Shown here: in pieces, positions 50,347 to 63,849 of the stretch
How the letters are laid out: every line of letters begins with the position of its first letter
How positions within the stretch are numbered: the stretch's first letter is position 1
Source of the DNA: Megalopta genalis
Lineage: Eukaryota; Arthropoda; Insecta; Hymenoptera; Halictidae
Assembly: GCF_051020955.1 (NCBI RefSeq)
Contig: NW_027476702.1
Coordinates: 1 to 64,000, forward strand
Length of the DNA: 64,000 nucleotides
Direction: 5' to 3'
Program-made: the position numbers and the translations under genes
Notes under the pieces: model-generated
Databases searched by the model: none
What the model was told of the DNA's origin: nothing
What the model saw: only the letters and a program-made list of their open reading frames with translations

Positions 50347-52253
50347 AGTTAGCTTCAAATCCATGCGAAACACATGATTTAGCATCTAATAAATGCGAAG
50401 TGGAAGGCTGATCTTCGAATCCATGCGAAGCAAATGATTTAGCTTCAAATACTTGTGATACACTTGATTTAGCTTCAACAGCGTGCGAAACAAACGAGTT
50501 AGATCGAAATCCATGCGAAACACATGATTTAGCTTCAAATCAATGCGAAGTAGATGGATTATCTTCGAATCCATGCGAAACATATGATATAGCTTCAAAT
50601 ACTTGTGATATACATGATTTAGTTTCAACAGCATGCGAAACAAACGAGTTAGATTCAAATTCATGCGAAACACATGATTTAGCTTCAAATCAATGCGAAG
50701 TAGATGGATTATCATCGAATCCATGCGAAACAAATGGTTTAACTTCAAATACTTGTGATGTACTTGATTTAGCTTCAACAGCATGCGAAACAAACGAGTT
50801 AGCTTCAAATCCATGCGAAACACATGATTTAGCTTCAAATCAATGCGAAGTAGATGGATTATCTTCGAATCCATGCGAAACATATGATATAGCTTCAAAT
50901 ACTTGTGATATACATGATTTAGTTTCAACAGCATGCGAAACAAACGAGTTAGATTCAAATTCATGCGAAACACATGATTTAGCTTCAAATCAATGCGAAG
51001 TAGATGGATTATCATCGAATCCATGCGAAACAATTGGTTTAACTTCAAATACTTGTGATATACTTGATTTAGCTTCAACAGCATGCGAAAAAACGAGTTA
51101 GCTTCAAATCCATGCGATACACATGATTTAGGTTAAAATCAATACGAAGTAGAAGGCTTATCTTCGAATCCATGCGAAACAAATGGTTTAACTGCAAATA
51201 CTTGTGATATACATGATTTAGCTTCAACTGCATGCAAAAAACGAGTTAGCTTCAAATCCATGCGAAACACATGATTTAGCTTCAAATCAATGCGAATAAG
51301 AAGGGTTATCTTCGAATCCATGCGATACATATGATATCGCTTCAAATACTTGTGATATACATGATTCAGCTTCAACAGCATGCAAAACAAACGAGTTAGC
51401 TTCAAATCCGTGCGAACACATGATTTAGCTTCAAATCAATGCGAAGTAGGAGGCTTATCTTCGAATCCATGCGAAACAAATGGTTTAGCTTCAAATACTT
51501 GTGATATATATGATTGAGCTTCAACAGCATGCGAAACAAACGAGTTAGCTTCAAATCCATGCGAACACATGATTTAGCTTCAAATCAATGCGAAGTAGGA
51601 GGCTTATCTTCGAATCCATGCGGAACAAATGGTTTAGCTTCAAATACTTGTGATATACATGATTTAGCTTCAACAGCATGCGAAACAAACGAGTTAGCTT
51701 CAAATCCATGCGAAACACATGATTTAGCTTCAAATCAATGCGAATTAGTAGGGTTATCTTGGAATCCAAGCGAAACATATGATATAGCTTCAAATACTTG
51801 TGATATACATGTTTAGTTTCAACAGCATTCGAAACAAACGAGTTAGATTCAAATTCATGCGAAACACATGATTTAGCTTCAAATCAATGCGAAGTAGATG
51901 GATTATCATCGAATCCATGCGAAACAAATGGTTTAACTTCAAATACTTGTGATATACTTGATTTAGCTTCAACAGCATGCGAAACAAACGAGTTAGCTTC
52001 AAATCCATGCGAAACACATGATTTAGCTTCAAATCAATGCGAATTAGAAGGGTTATCTTCGAATCCATGCGAAACACATGATTTAGCTTCAAATCAATGC
52101 GAATTAGATGGGTTATCTTCGAATCCATGCGAAACATATGATATAGCTTCAAATACTTGTGATATACATGATTTAGCTTCAACAGCATGCGAAACAAACG
52201 AGTTAGCTTCAAATCCATGCGAAACACATTATTTAGCTTCAAATCAATGCGAA

Positions 52254-53075
52254 GTGGAAGGCTTATCTTCGAATCCATGCGAAACGAATAGTTTAGCTTC
52301 AAATACTTGTGATATACATGATTTAGCTTCAACAGCATGCGAAACAAACGAGTTCGATTCAAAGCCATGCGAAACACATGATTTAGCTTCAAAACAATGC
52401 GAAGTACATGGGTTATCTTCGAATCCATGCGAAACAAATTTTTTAACTTCAAATACTTGTGATATACATGATTTAGCTTCAACAGCATGCGAAACAAACG
52501 AGTTCGATTCAAAACCATGCGAAACACATGATTTAGTTTCAAATCAATGCGAAGTGGTAGGCTTATCTTCGAATCCATGCGAAACGAATAGTTTAGGATC
52601 AAATACTTGTGATATACATGATTTGCTTCAACTGCATGCGAAACCAAACGAGTTTGCTTCAAATCCATGCGAAACACATAATTTAGCTTTAAATCAATGC
52701 GAATTAGAAGGGTTATATTCGAATCCATGCGAAACATATGATATAGCTTCAATTACTTGTGATATACATGATTTAGCTTCAAAAGCATGCGAAACAAACG
52801 AGTTAGCTTCAAATCCAAGCGAAACACATGATTTAGCATCAAATCAATGCGAATTAGAAGGGTTATCTTCGAATCCATGCGAAACATATGATATAGCTTC
52901 AATTACTTGTGATATACATGATTTAGCTTCAACAGCATGCGAAACAAACGAGTTAGCTTCAAGTCCAAACGAAAAACATGATTTAGCATCAAGTCAACGC
53001 GAAGTTGATGGCTTAGCATCAAAGCCATGCGAAACACATGATTTAGCATCTAATCAATGCGAAGTAGAAGGCTGA
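52254..53075 (+). other. Open decapeptide frame with compensating frameshifts
   Basis: 273 codons of plus-strand decapeptide frame. A one-base loss at about 52,624 (gatttgcttc for gatttagcttc) is followed about 20 bp later by a one-base gain at about 52,645 (gaaaccaaacg for gaaacaaacg). The frame is left only for LLQLHAKP and then restored. A paralogous segment at about 63,788 has the loss without the gain. There is no start context, signal peptide or unique sequence. It is probably satellite, listed for the frame restoration. Confidence 0.2.
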
Positions 53076-56000
53076 TCTTCGAATCCATGCGAAGCAAATG
53101 GTTTAGCTTCAAATACTTGTGATATACATGATTTAGCTTCAACAGCTTGCGAAACAAACAGGGTAGGTTCAAATCCATGCGAACACATGATTTAGCTTCA
53201 AATCAATGCGAAGTAGGAGACTTATCTTCGAATCCATGCGAAACAAATGGTTTCGCTTCAAATACTTGGGATATACATGACTTAGCTTCAACAGCATGCG
53301 AAACAAACGAGTTAGCTTCAAATCCATGCGAAACACATGATTTAGCTTCAAATCAATGCGAATTAGAAGGGTTATCTTCGAATCCATGCGAAACATATGA
53401 TATAGCTTCAATTACTTGTGATATACACGATTTAGCTTCAACAGCATGCGAAACAAACGAGTTAGCTTCAAATCCAAGCGAAACACATGATTTATATTCA
53501 AATCAATGCGAAGTTGAAAGCTTAGCTTCAAATCCATGGGAATCAAATGGTTTAGCTTGAAATACTTGTGATATACATGATTTAGCTTCAACTGCTAGCG
53601 AAAAAAACGAGTTAGCTTCAAATCCAAGCGAGACACATGATTTAGCCTCAAATCAATGTGAAGTAGAAGGCTTAGCTTCGAATAAATGCGAAACAAATGG
53701 TTTAGCTTCAAATACTTGTGAAATACATGATTTAGCTTCAACAACATGCGAAACAAACGAGTTAGCTTCAAGTCCAAACGAAAAACATGATTTAGCATCA
53801 AGTCAACGCGAAGTTGATGGCTTAGCTTCAAAGCTATGCGGAACACATGATTTAGCATCTAATCAATGCGAAGTAGAAGGCTGATCTTCGAATCCATGCG
53901 AAGCAAATGGTTTAGCTTCAAATACTTGTGATATACATGATTTAGCTTCAACAGCTTGCGAAACAAACGGGGTAGGTTCAAATCCATGCGAACACATGAT
54001 TTAGCTTCAAATCAATACGAAGTAGGAGACTTATCTTCGAATCCATGTAAAACAAATGGTTTAGCTTCAAATACTTGGGATATACATGACTTAGCTTCAA
54101 CAGCATGCGAAACCAAACGAGTTAGCTTCAAATCCATGCGAAACACATGATTTAGCTTCAAATCAATGCGAATTAGAAGGGTTATCGTCGAATCCATGCG
54201 AAACACATGATTTAGCTTCAAATCAATGCGAATTAGAAGGGTTATCTTCGAATCCATGCGAAACATATGATATAGCTTCAAATACTTGTGATATACATGA
54301 TTTAGCTTCAACAGCATGCGAAACAAACGAGTTAGCTTCAAATCCATGCGAAACACATGATTTAGCATCTAATAAATGCGAAGTGGAAGGCTGATCTTCG
54401 AATCCATGCGAAGTAAATGGTTTAGCTTCAAATACTTGTGATACACTTGATTTAGCTTCAACAGCGTGCGAAACAAACGAGTTAGATTCAAATCCAAGCG
54501 AAACACATGATTTAGCATCAAATCAATGCGAATTAGAAGGGTTATCTTCGAAACCATGCGAAACATATGATATAGCTTCAATTACTTGTGATATACATGA
54601 TTTAGCTTCAACAGCATGCGAAACAAACGAGTTAGCTTCAAGTCCAAACGAAAAACATGATTTAGCATCAAGTCAATGCGAAGTTGATGGCTTAGCTTCA
54701 AAGCCATGCGAAACACATGATTTAGCATCTAATCAATGCGAAGTAGAAGGCTGATCTTCGAATCCATGCGAAGCAAATGGTTTAGCTTCAAATACTTGTG
54801 ATATACATGATTTAGCTTCAACAGCTTGCGAAACAAACGGGGTAGGTTCAAATCCATGCGAACACATCATTTAGCTTCAAATCAATGCGATGTAGGAGAC
54901 TTATCTTCGAATCCATGTGAAACAAATGGTTTTAGCTTCAAATACTTGGGATATACATGACTTAGCTTCAACAGCATGCGAAACAAACGAGTTACCTTCA
55001 AATACTTGGGATATACATGACTTAGCTTCAACAGCATGCGAAACAAACGAGTTAGCTTCAAATCCATGCGAAACACATGATTTAGCTTCAAATCAATGCG
55101 AATTAGAAGGGTTATCTTCGAATCCATGCGAAACATATGATATAGCTTCAATTACTTGTGATATACATGATTTAGCTTCAACAGCATGCGAAACAAACGA
55201 GTTAGCTTCAAATCCAAGCGAAACACATGATTTATATTCAAATCAGTGAGAAGTAGAAGGCTTATCTTCGAATCCAAGCGAAACAAATGGTTTAGCTTCA
55301 AATACTTGTGATATACATGATTTAGCTTCAACTGCATGCGAAACAAACGAGTTAACTTCAAATCCATGTGAAACACATGTATTTAGCTTAAAATCAATGC
55401 GAAGTGGAAGGCTTATCTTCGAATCCATGCGAAACAAGTGGTTTAGCTTCAAATACTTGTGATATGCACGCTTTAGCTTCAACAGCATGCGAAACAAACG
55501 AGTTAGCTTCAAATCCATGCGACACACATGATTTAGCATCTAATAAATGCGAAGTAGAAGGCTGATCTTCGAATCCGTGCGAAGCAAATGGTTTAGCTTC
55601 AAATACTTGTGATACACTTGATTTAGCTTCAACAGCGTGCGAAACAAACGAGTTAGCTTCAAATCCATGCGAACACAAGATTTAGCTTCAAAATCAATGC
55701 GAAGTAGGAAGCTTATCTTCGAATCCATGCGGAACAAATGGTTTAGCTTCAAATACTTGTGAAATACATGATTTAGCTTCAACAGCATGCGAAACAAACG
55801 AGTTAGCTTCAAATACATGCGAAACACATGATTTAGCTTCAAATCAATGCGAAGTAGAAGGCTTATCTTCGAATCAATGCGAAACAAATGGTTTAGCTGC
55901 AAATACTTGTGATATACATGATTTATCTTCAACAGCAATCGAAACAAACGAGTTAGCTTCAAATCCATGCGAACAGATGATTTAGCTTCAAATCAATGCG

Positions 56001-56887
56001 AAGTAGGAGGCTTATCTTCGAATCCATGCGAAACGAATAGTTTAGCTTCAAATACTTGTGATATACATGATTTAGCTTCAACAGCATGCGAAACAAACGA
56101 GTTCGATTCAAAGCCATGCGAAACACATGATTTAGCTTCAAATCAATGCGCAGTACATGGGTTATCTTCGAATCCATGCGAAACAAATTTTTTAACTTCA
56201 AATACTTGTGATATACATGATTTAGCTTCAACAGCATGCGAAACAAACGAGTTCGATTCAAATCCATGCGAAACACATGATTTAGTTTCAAATCAATGCG
56301 AAGTGGTAGGCTTATCTTCGAATCCATGCGAAACGAATAGTTTAGGATCAAATACTTGGGATATACATGATTCGGCTTCAACTGCATGCGAAACAAACGA
56401 GTTAGCTTCAAATCCATGCGAAACACATGATTTAGCTTCAAAATCAATGCGAATTAGAAGGGTTATCTTCGAATCCATGCGAAACGATTAATTTAGCTTC
56501 AAATACTTGTGATATACATGATTTAGCTTCAACAGCATGCGAAACAAACGAGTTCGATTTAAAACCCATTCCAAACACATGATTTAGCTTCAAATCAATG
56601 CGAAGTACATGGGTTACCTTCGAATCCATGCGAATCAAATTGTTTAACTTCAAATACTTGTGATACACATGATTTAGCTTCAACAGCATGCGAAACAAAC
56701 GAGTTCGATTCAAAGCCATGCGAAACACATGATTTAGCTTCAAATCAATGCGCAGTACATGGGTTATCTTCGAATCCATGCGAAACAAATTTTTTAACTT
56801 CAAATACTTGTGATATACATGATTTAGCTTCAACAGCATGCGAAACAAACGAGTTCGATTCAAATCCATGCGAAACACATGATTTAG

Positions 56888-58837
56888 TTTCAAATCAATG
56901 CGAAGTGGAAGGCTTATCTTCGAATCCATGCAAAACGAATAGTTTATGTTCAAAATACTTATGATATACATGATTCAGCTTCAACTGCATGCGAAACAAA
57001 CGAGTTTGCTTCAAATCCATGCGAAACACATGATTTAGCTTTAAATCAATGCGAATTAGAAGGGTTATCTTCGAATCCATGCGAAACATATGATATAGCT
57101 TCAATTAGTTGTGATATACATGATTTAGCTTCAACAGCATGCGAAACAAACGAGTTAGCTTCAAATCCAAGCGAAACACATGATTTAGCATCAAATCAAT
57201 GCGAATTAGAAGGGTTATCTTCGAATCCATGCGAAACATATGATATAGCTTCAATTACTTGTGATATACATGATTTAGCTTCAACAGCATGCGAAACAAA
57301 CGAGTTAGCTTCAAGTCCAAACGAAAAACATGATTTAGCATCAAGTCAACGCGAAGTTGATGGCTTAGCTTCAAAGCCATGCGAAACACATGATTTAGCA
57401 TCTAATAAATGCGAAGTGGAAGGCAGATCTTCGAATCCATGCGAAGCAAATGGTTTAGCTTCAAATACTTGTGATACACTTGATTTAGCTTCAACAGCGT
57501 GCGAAACAAACGAGTTAGATTCAAATCCATGCGAAACACATGATTTAGCTTCAAATCAATGCGAAGTAGATGGATTATCTTCGAATCCATGCGAAACATA
57601 TGATATAGCTTCAAATACTTGTGATATACATGATTTAGATTCAACAGCATGCGAAACAAACGAGTTCGATTCAAATCCATGCGAAACACATGATTTCGTT
57701 TCAAATCAATGCGAAGTGGTAGGCTTATCTTCGAATCCATGCGAAACAAATGGTTTAGCTTCAAATACTTGTGATATATATGATTCAGCTTCAACTGCAT
57801 GCGAAACAAACGAGTTTGCTTCAAATTCATGCGAAACACATGATTTAGCTTTAAATCAATGCGAATTAGAAGGGTTATCTTCGAATCCATGCGAAACATA
57901 TGATATAGCTTCAATTAGTTGTGATATACATGATTTAGCTTCAACAGCATGCGAAACAAACGAGTTAGCTTCAAATCCAAGCGAAACACATGATTTAGCA
58001 TCAAATCAATGCGAATTAGAAGGGTTATCTTCGAATCCATGCGAAACATATGATATAGCTTCAATTACTTGTGATATACATGATTTAGCTTCAACAGCAT
58101 GCGAAACAAACGAGTTAGCTTCAAGTCCAAACGAAAAACATGATTTAGCATCAAGTCAACGCGAAGTTGATGGCTTAGCTTCAAAGCCATGCGAAACACA
58201 TGATTTAGCATCTAATAAATGCGAAGTGGAAGGCAGATCTTCGAATCCATGCGAAGCAAATGGTTTAGCTTCAAATACTTGTGATACACTTGATTTAGCT
58301 TCAACAGCGTGCGAAACAAACGAGTTAGATTCAAATCCATGCGAAACACATGATTTAGCTTCAAATCAATGCGAAGTAGATGGATTATCTTCGAATCCAT
58401 GCGAAACATATGATATAGCTTCAAATACTTGTGATATACATGATTTAGATTCAACAGCATGCGAAACAAACGAGTTCGATTCAAATCCATGCGAAACACA
58501 TGATTTAGTTTCAAATCAATGCGAAGTGGTAGGCTTATCTTCGAATCCATGCGAAACAAATGGTTTAGCTTCAAATACTTGTGATATATATGATTTAGCT
58601 TCAACTGCATGCGAAACAAACGAGTTTGCTTCAAATCCATGCGAAACACATGATTTAGCTTTAAATCAATGCGAATTAGAAGGTTTATATTCGAATCCAT
58701 GCGAAACATATGATATAGCTTCAATTACTTGTGATATACATGATTTAGCTTCAACAGCATGCGAAACAAACGAGTTAGCTTCAAATCCAAGCGAAACACA
58801 TGATTTAGCATCAAATCAATGCGAATTAGAAGGGTAA
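56888..58837 (+). other. Longest stop-free plus decapeptide frame (649 codons)
   Basis: Bounded by TAG at 56,885-56,887 and TAA at 58,835-58,837. The TAA is one substitution (gggtaatc for gggttatc) away from staying open. After about 20 codons in a shifted register it enters the decapeptide frame and reads about 60 copies of L-A-S-N-x-C-E-x-x-x. There is no ATG in the decapeptide part, because CATGAT and CATGCG place ATG out of frame, so no conventional initiation is visible; GTG at 57,416 occurs in frame. Cys recurs every ten residues but is often Ser. Internally, 57,402-57,914 repeats at 58,212-58,724 (810 bp = 27 monomers). If it were coding it would have to be an internal exon of a large repeat protein. 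I favour non-coding satellite. Confidence 0.2.
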
Positions 58838-59671
58838 TCTTCGAATCCATGCGAAACATATGATATAGCTTCAATTACTTGTGATATACATGATTTAGCT
58901 TCAACTGCTAGCGAAAAAAACGAGTTAGCTTCAAATCCAAGCGAGACACATGATTTAGCCTCAAATCAATGTGAAGTAGAAGGCTTAGCTTCGAATAAAT
59001 GCGAAACAAATGGTTTAGTTTCAAATACTTGTGAAATACATGATTTAGCTTCAATAACATGCGAAACAAACGAGTTCGATTCAAATCCATGCGAAACACA
59101 TGATTTAGTTTCAAATCAATGCGAAGTGGTAGGCTTATCTTCGTTATCCATGCGAAACAAATGGTTTAGCTTCAAATACTTGTGATATATATGATTTAGC
59201 TTCAACTGCATGCGAAACAAACGAGTTTGCTTCAAATCCATGCGAAACACATGATTTAGCTTTAAATCAATGCGAATTAGAAGGTTTATATTCGAATCCA
59301 TGCGAAACATATGATATAGCTTCAATTACTTGTGATATACATGATTTAGCTTCCACAGCATGCGAAACAAACGAGTTAGCTTCAAATCCAAGCGAAACAC
59401 ATGATTTAGCATCAAATCAATGCGAATTAGAAGGGTAATCTTCGAATCCATGCGAAACATATGATATAGCTTCAATTACTTGTGATATACATGATTTAGC
59501 TTCAACTGCTAGCGAAAAAAAACGAGTTAGCTTCAAATCCAAGCGAGACACATGATTTAGCCTCAAATCAATGTGAAGTAGAAGGCTTAGCTTCGAATAA
59601 ATGCGAAACAAATGGTTTAGCTTCAAATACTTGTGAAATACATGATTTAGCTTCAATAACATGCGAAACAA
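57300..59671 (+). repeat. 2,372-bp tandem duplication, copy 1
   Basis: Seventy-nine monomers plus two extra bases: a gain at gttatcc near 59,142 and an extra A near 59,515. It is repeated directly at 59,672-62,043. The encoded decapeptide strings of the two copies look identical over 473 codons. Boundaries are approximate. Confidence 0.85.
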
Positions 59672-62043
59672 ACGAGTTAGCTTCAAGTCCAAACGAAAAA
59701 CATGATTTAGCATCAAGTCAACGCGAAGTTGATGGCTTAGCTTCAAAGCCATGCGAAACACATGATTTAGCATCTAATAAATGCGAAGTGGAAGGCAGAT
59801 CTTCGAATCCATGCGAAGCAAATGGTTTAGCTTCAAATACTTGTGATACACTTGATTTAGCTTCAACAGCGTGCGAAACAAACGAGTTAGATTCAAATCC
59901 ATGCGAAACACATGATTTAGCTTCAAATCAATGCGAAGTAGATGGATTATCTTCGAATCCATGCGAAACATATGATATAGCTTCAAATACTTGTGATATA
60001 CATGATTTAGATTCAACAGCATGCGAAACAAACGAGTTCGATTCAAATCCATGCGAAACACATGATTTCGTTTCAAATCAATGCGAAGTGGTAGGCTTAT
60101 CTTCGAATCCATGCGAAACAAATGGTTTAGCTTCAAATACTTGTGATATATATGATTCAGCTTCAACTGCATGCGAAACAAACGAGTTTGCTTCAAATTC
60201 ATGCGAAACACATGATTTAGCTTTAAATCAATGCGAATTAGAAGGGTTATCTTCGAATCCATGCGAAACATATGATATAGCTTCAATTAGTTGTGATATA
60301 CATGATTTAGCTTCAACAGCATGCGAAACAAACGAGTTAGCTTCAAATCCAAGCGAAACACATGATTTAGCATCAAATCAATGCGAATTAGAAGGGTTAT
60401 CTTCGAATCCATGCGAAACATATGATATAGCTTCAATTACTTGTGATATACATGATTTAGCTTCAACAGCATGCGAAACAAACGAGTTAGCTTCAAGTCC
60501 AAACGAAAAACATGATTTAGCATCAAGTCAACGCGAAGTTGATGGCTTAGCTTCAAAGCCATGCGAAACACATGATTTAGCATCTAATAAATGCGAAGTG
60601 GAAGGCAGATCTTCGAATCCATGCGAAGCAAATGGTTTAGCTTCAAATACTTGTGATACACTTGATTTAGCTTCAACAGCGTGCGAAACAAACGAGTTAG
60701 ATTCAAATCCATGCGAAACACATGATTTAGCTTCAAATCAATGCGAAGTAGATGGATTATCTTCGAATCCATGCGAAACATATGATATAGCTTCAAATAC
60801 TTGTGATATACATGATTTAGATTCAACAGCATGCGAAACAAACGAGTTCGATTCAAATCCATGCGAAACACATGATTTAGTTTCAAATCAATGCGAAGTG
60901 GTAGGCTTATCTTCGAATCCATGCGAAACAAATGGTTTAGCTTCAAATACTTGTGATATATATGATTTAGCTTCAACTGCATGCGAAACAAACGAGTTTG
61001 CTTCAAATCCATGCGAAACACATGATTTAGCTTTAAATCAATGCGAATTAGAAGGTTTATATTCGAATCCATGCGAAACATATGATATAGCTTCAATTAC
61101 TTGTGATATACATGATTTAGCTTCAACAGCATGCGAAACAAACGAGTTAGCTTCAAATCCAAGCGAAACACATGATTTAGCATCAAATCAATGCGAATTA
61201 GAAGGGTAATCTTCGAATCCATGCGAAACATATGATATAGCTTCAATTACTTGTGATATACATGATTTAGCTTCAACTGCTAGCGAAAAAAACGAGTTAG
61301 CTTCAAATCCAAGCGAGACACATGATTTAGCCTCAAATCAATGTGAAGTAGAAGGCTTAGCTTCGAATAAATGCGAAACAAATGGTTTAGTTTCAAATAC
61401 TTGTGAAATACATGATTTAGCTTCAATAACATGCGAAACAAACGAGTTCGATTCAAATCCATGCGAAACACATGATTTAGTTTCAAATCAATGCGAAGTG
61501 GTAGGCTTATCTTCGTTATCCATGCGAAACAAATGGTTTAGCTTCAAATACTTGTGATATATATGATTTAGCTTCAACTGCATGCGAAACAAACGAGTTT
61601 GCTTCAAATCCATGCGAAACACATGATTTAGCTTTAAATCAATGCGAATTAGAAGGTTTATATTCGAATCCATGCGAAACATATGATATAGCTTCAATTA
61701 CTTGTGATATACATGATTTAGCTTCCACAGCATGCGAAACAAACGAGTTAGCTTCAAATCCAAGCGAAACACATGATTTAGCATCAAATCAATGCGAATT
61801 AGAAGGGTAATCTTCGAATCCATGCGAAACATATGATATAGCTTCAATTACTTGTGATATACATGATTTAGCTTCAACTGCTAGCGAAAAAAACGAGTTA
61901 GCTTCAAATCCAAGCGAGACACATGATTTAGCCTCAAATCAATGTGAAGTAGAAGGCTTAGCTTCGAATAAATGCGAAACAAATGGTTTAGCTTCAAATA
62001 CTTGTGAAATACATGATTTAGCTTCAATAACATGCGAAACAAA
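59672..62043 (+). repeat. 2,372-bp tandem duplication, copy 2
   Basis: Partner of 57,300-59,671. Similarity continues about 100 bp past the nominal end because the unit starts and ends in the same monomer context. The extra A of the B-monomer run is absent here (near 61,887), a visible indel between copies. Confidence 0.85.
59788..61209 (+). other. Second copy of long plus decapeptide frame (473 codons)
   Basis: The duplicate of the frame at 57,416-58,837 within the 2,372-bp tandem duplication, with the same terminal TAA substitution (gggtaatc). It extends further upstream without a stop, at least to the A-run gain near 59,515. It has the same features as its twin: no in-frame ATG, Cys/Ser every ten residues, no unique domain. 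Identity between copies reflects recent duplication and is not evidence of selection. Confidence 0.2.
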
Positions 62044-62901
62044 CGAGTTAGCTTCAAGTCCAAACGAAAAACATGATTTAGCATCAAGTCAACGCGAAGT
62101 TGATGGCTTAGCTTCAAAGCCATGCGAAACACATGATTTAGCATCTAATCAATGCGAAGTAGAAGGCTCATCTTCGAATCCATGCGAAACGAATAGTTTA
62201 GCTTCAAATACTTGTGATAAACATGATTCAGCTTCAACTGTATGCGAAACAAAGGAGTTAGCATCAAATCCATGCGATACACATGATTTAGATTAAAATC
62301 AATGCGAAGTAGAAGGGTTATCTTCGAATCCATGCGAAACATATGATATAGCTTCAATTACTTGTGATATACATGATTTAGCTTCAACAGCATGCGAAAC
62401 AAACGAGTTAGCTTCAAATCCAAGCGAAACACATGATTTATATTCAAATCAATGCGAAGTTGAAAGCTTAGCTTCAAATCCATGGGAATCAAATGGTTTA
62501 GCTTCAAATACTTGTGATATACATGATTTAGCTTCAACTGCTTGCGAAAAAGACGAGTTAGCTTCAAATCCAAGCGAAACACATGATTTAGCATCAAATC
62601 AATGCGAATTGGAAGGGTTATCTTCGAATCCATGCGAAACATATGATATAGCTTCAATTACTTGTGATATAAATGATTTAGCTTCAACAGCATGCGAAAC
62701 AAACGAGTTAGCTTCAAGTCCAAACGAAAAACATGATTTAGCATCAAGTCAACGCGAAGTTGATGGCTTAGCTTCAAAGCCATGCGAAACACATGATTTA
62801 GCATCTAATCAATGCGAAGTAGAAGGCTGATCTTCGAATCCATGCGAAGCAAATGGTTTAGCTTCAAATACTTGTGATATACATGATTTAGCTTCAACAG
62901 C

Positions 62902-63849
62902 TTGCGAAACAAACGGGGTAGGTTCAAATCCATGCGAACACATGATTTAGCTTCAAATCAATGCGAAGTAGGAGACTTATCTACGAATCCATGCGAAACA
63001 AATGGTTTAGCTTCAAATACTTGGGATATACATGACTTAGCTTCAACAGCATGCGAAACAAACGAGTTGGCTTCAAATCAATGCGAAACACATGATTTAG
63101 CTTCAAATCAATGCGAATTAGAAGGGTTATCTTCGAATCCATGCGAAACATATGATATAGCTTCAATTACTTGTGATATACATGATTTAACTTCAACAGC
63201 ATGCGAAACAAACGAGTTAGCTTCAAATCCAAGCGAAACACATGACTTAGCATCAAATCAATGCGAATTAGAAGGGTTATCTTCGAATCCATGCGAAACA
63301 TATGATATAGCTTCAATTACTTGTGATATACATGATTTAGCTTCAACAGCATGCGAAACAAACGAGTTAGCTTCAAGTCCATGCGAAACACATGATTTAG
63401 CATCTAATAAATGCGAAGTGGAAGGCAGATCTTCGAATCCATGCGAAGCAAATGGTTTAGCTTCAAATACTTGTGATACACTTGATTTAGCTTCAACAGC
63501 GTGCGAAACAAACGAGTTAGATTCAAATCGAAGCGAAACACATGATTTAGCTTCAAATCAATGCGAAGTAGATGGATTATCTTCGAATCCATGCGAAACA
63601 AATTTTTTAACTTCAAATACTTGTGATATACATGATTTAGCTTCAACAGCATGCGAAACTAACGAGTTCGATTCAAAACCATGCGAAACACATGATTTAG
63701 TTTCAAATCAATGCGAAGTGGTAGGCTTATCTTCGAATCCATGCGAAACGAATAGTTTAGGATCAAATACTTGTGATATACATGATTTGCTTCAACTGCA
63801 TGCGAAACAAACGAGTTTGCTTCAAATCCATGCGAAACACATAATTTAG
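62902..63849 (+). other. Open decapeptide frame near right edge (315 codons)
   Basis: A plus-strand frame that enters the decapeptide register through the one-base loss gcgaacacatg near 62,937 and leaves it at the one-base loss gatttgcttc near 63,788, ending HAKHII and TAG. Downstream of that loss the decapeptide register is open again in the next frame to the end of the window (CELEG, CETYD, CDIHD and so on). It contains Cys to Trp A monomers (NTWDIHD). Coding is doubtful for the same reasons as the other frames. Confidence 0.2.

Larger units (their letters stand above)
36371..52230 (+). repeat. 30-bp satellite array, domain II, with 299/149-bp units
   Basis: Same monomers with a different variant set: gtaggaggcttatc, tcaaattcatgcg, gaattagtagggtt and gtttcaacagc are common. 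The hallmark is a one-base loss in C monomers (gcgaacacatg in place of gcgaaacacatg). It is seen near 37,027, 37,745, 38,554, 39,300, 40,557, 40,856, 41,454, 42,261, 42,560, 43,607, 44,204, 44,862, 45,161, 45,610, 45,759, 46,356, 46,655 and 46,954. Neighbouring losses are often 299 bp apart, and once 149 bp, so the amplified units are 2x150-1 and 150-1 bp. Each loss shifts the reading frame, so no long protein frame crosses most of this domain. The 47.8-48.7 kb stretch is an exception. No unique gene is visible. Confidence 0.93.
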
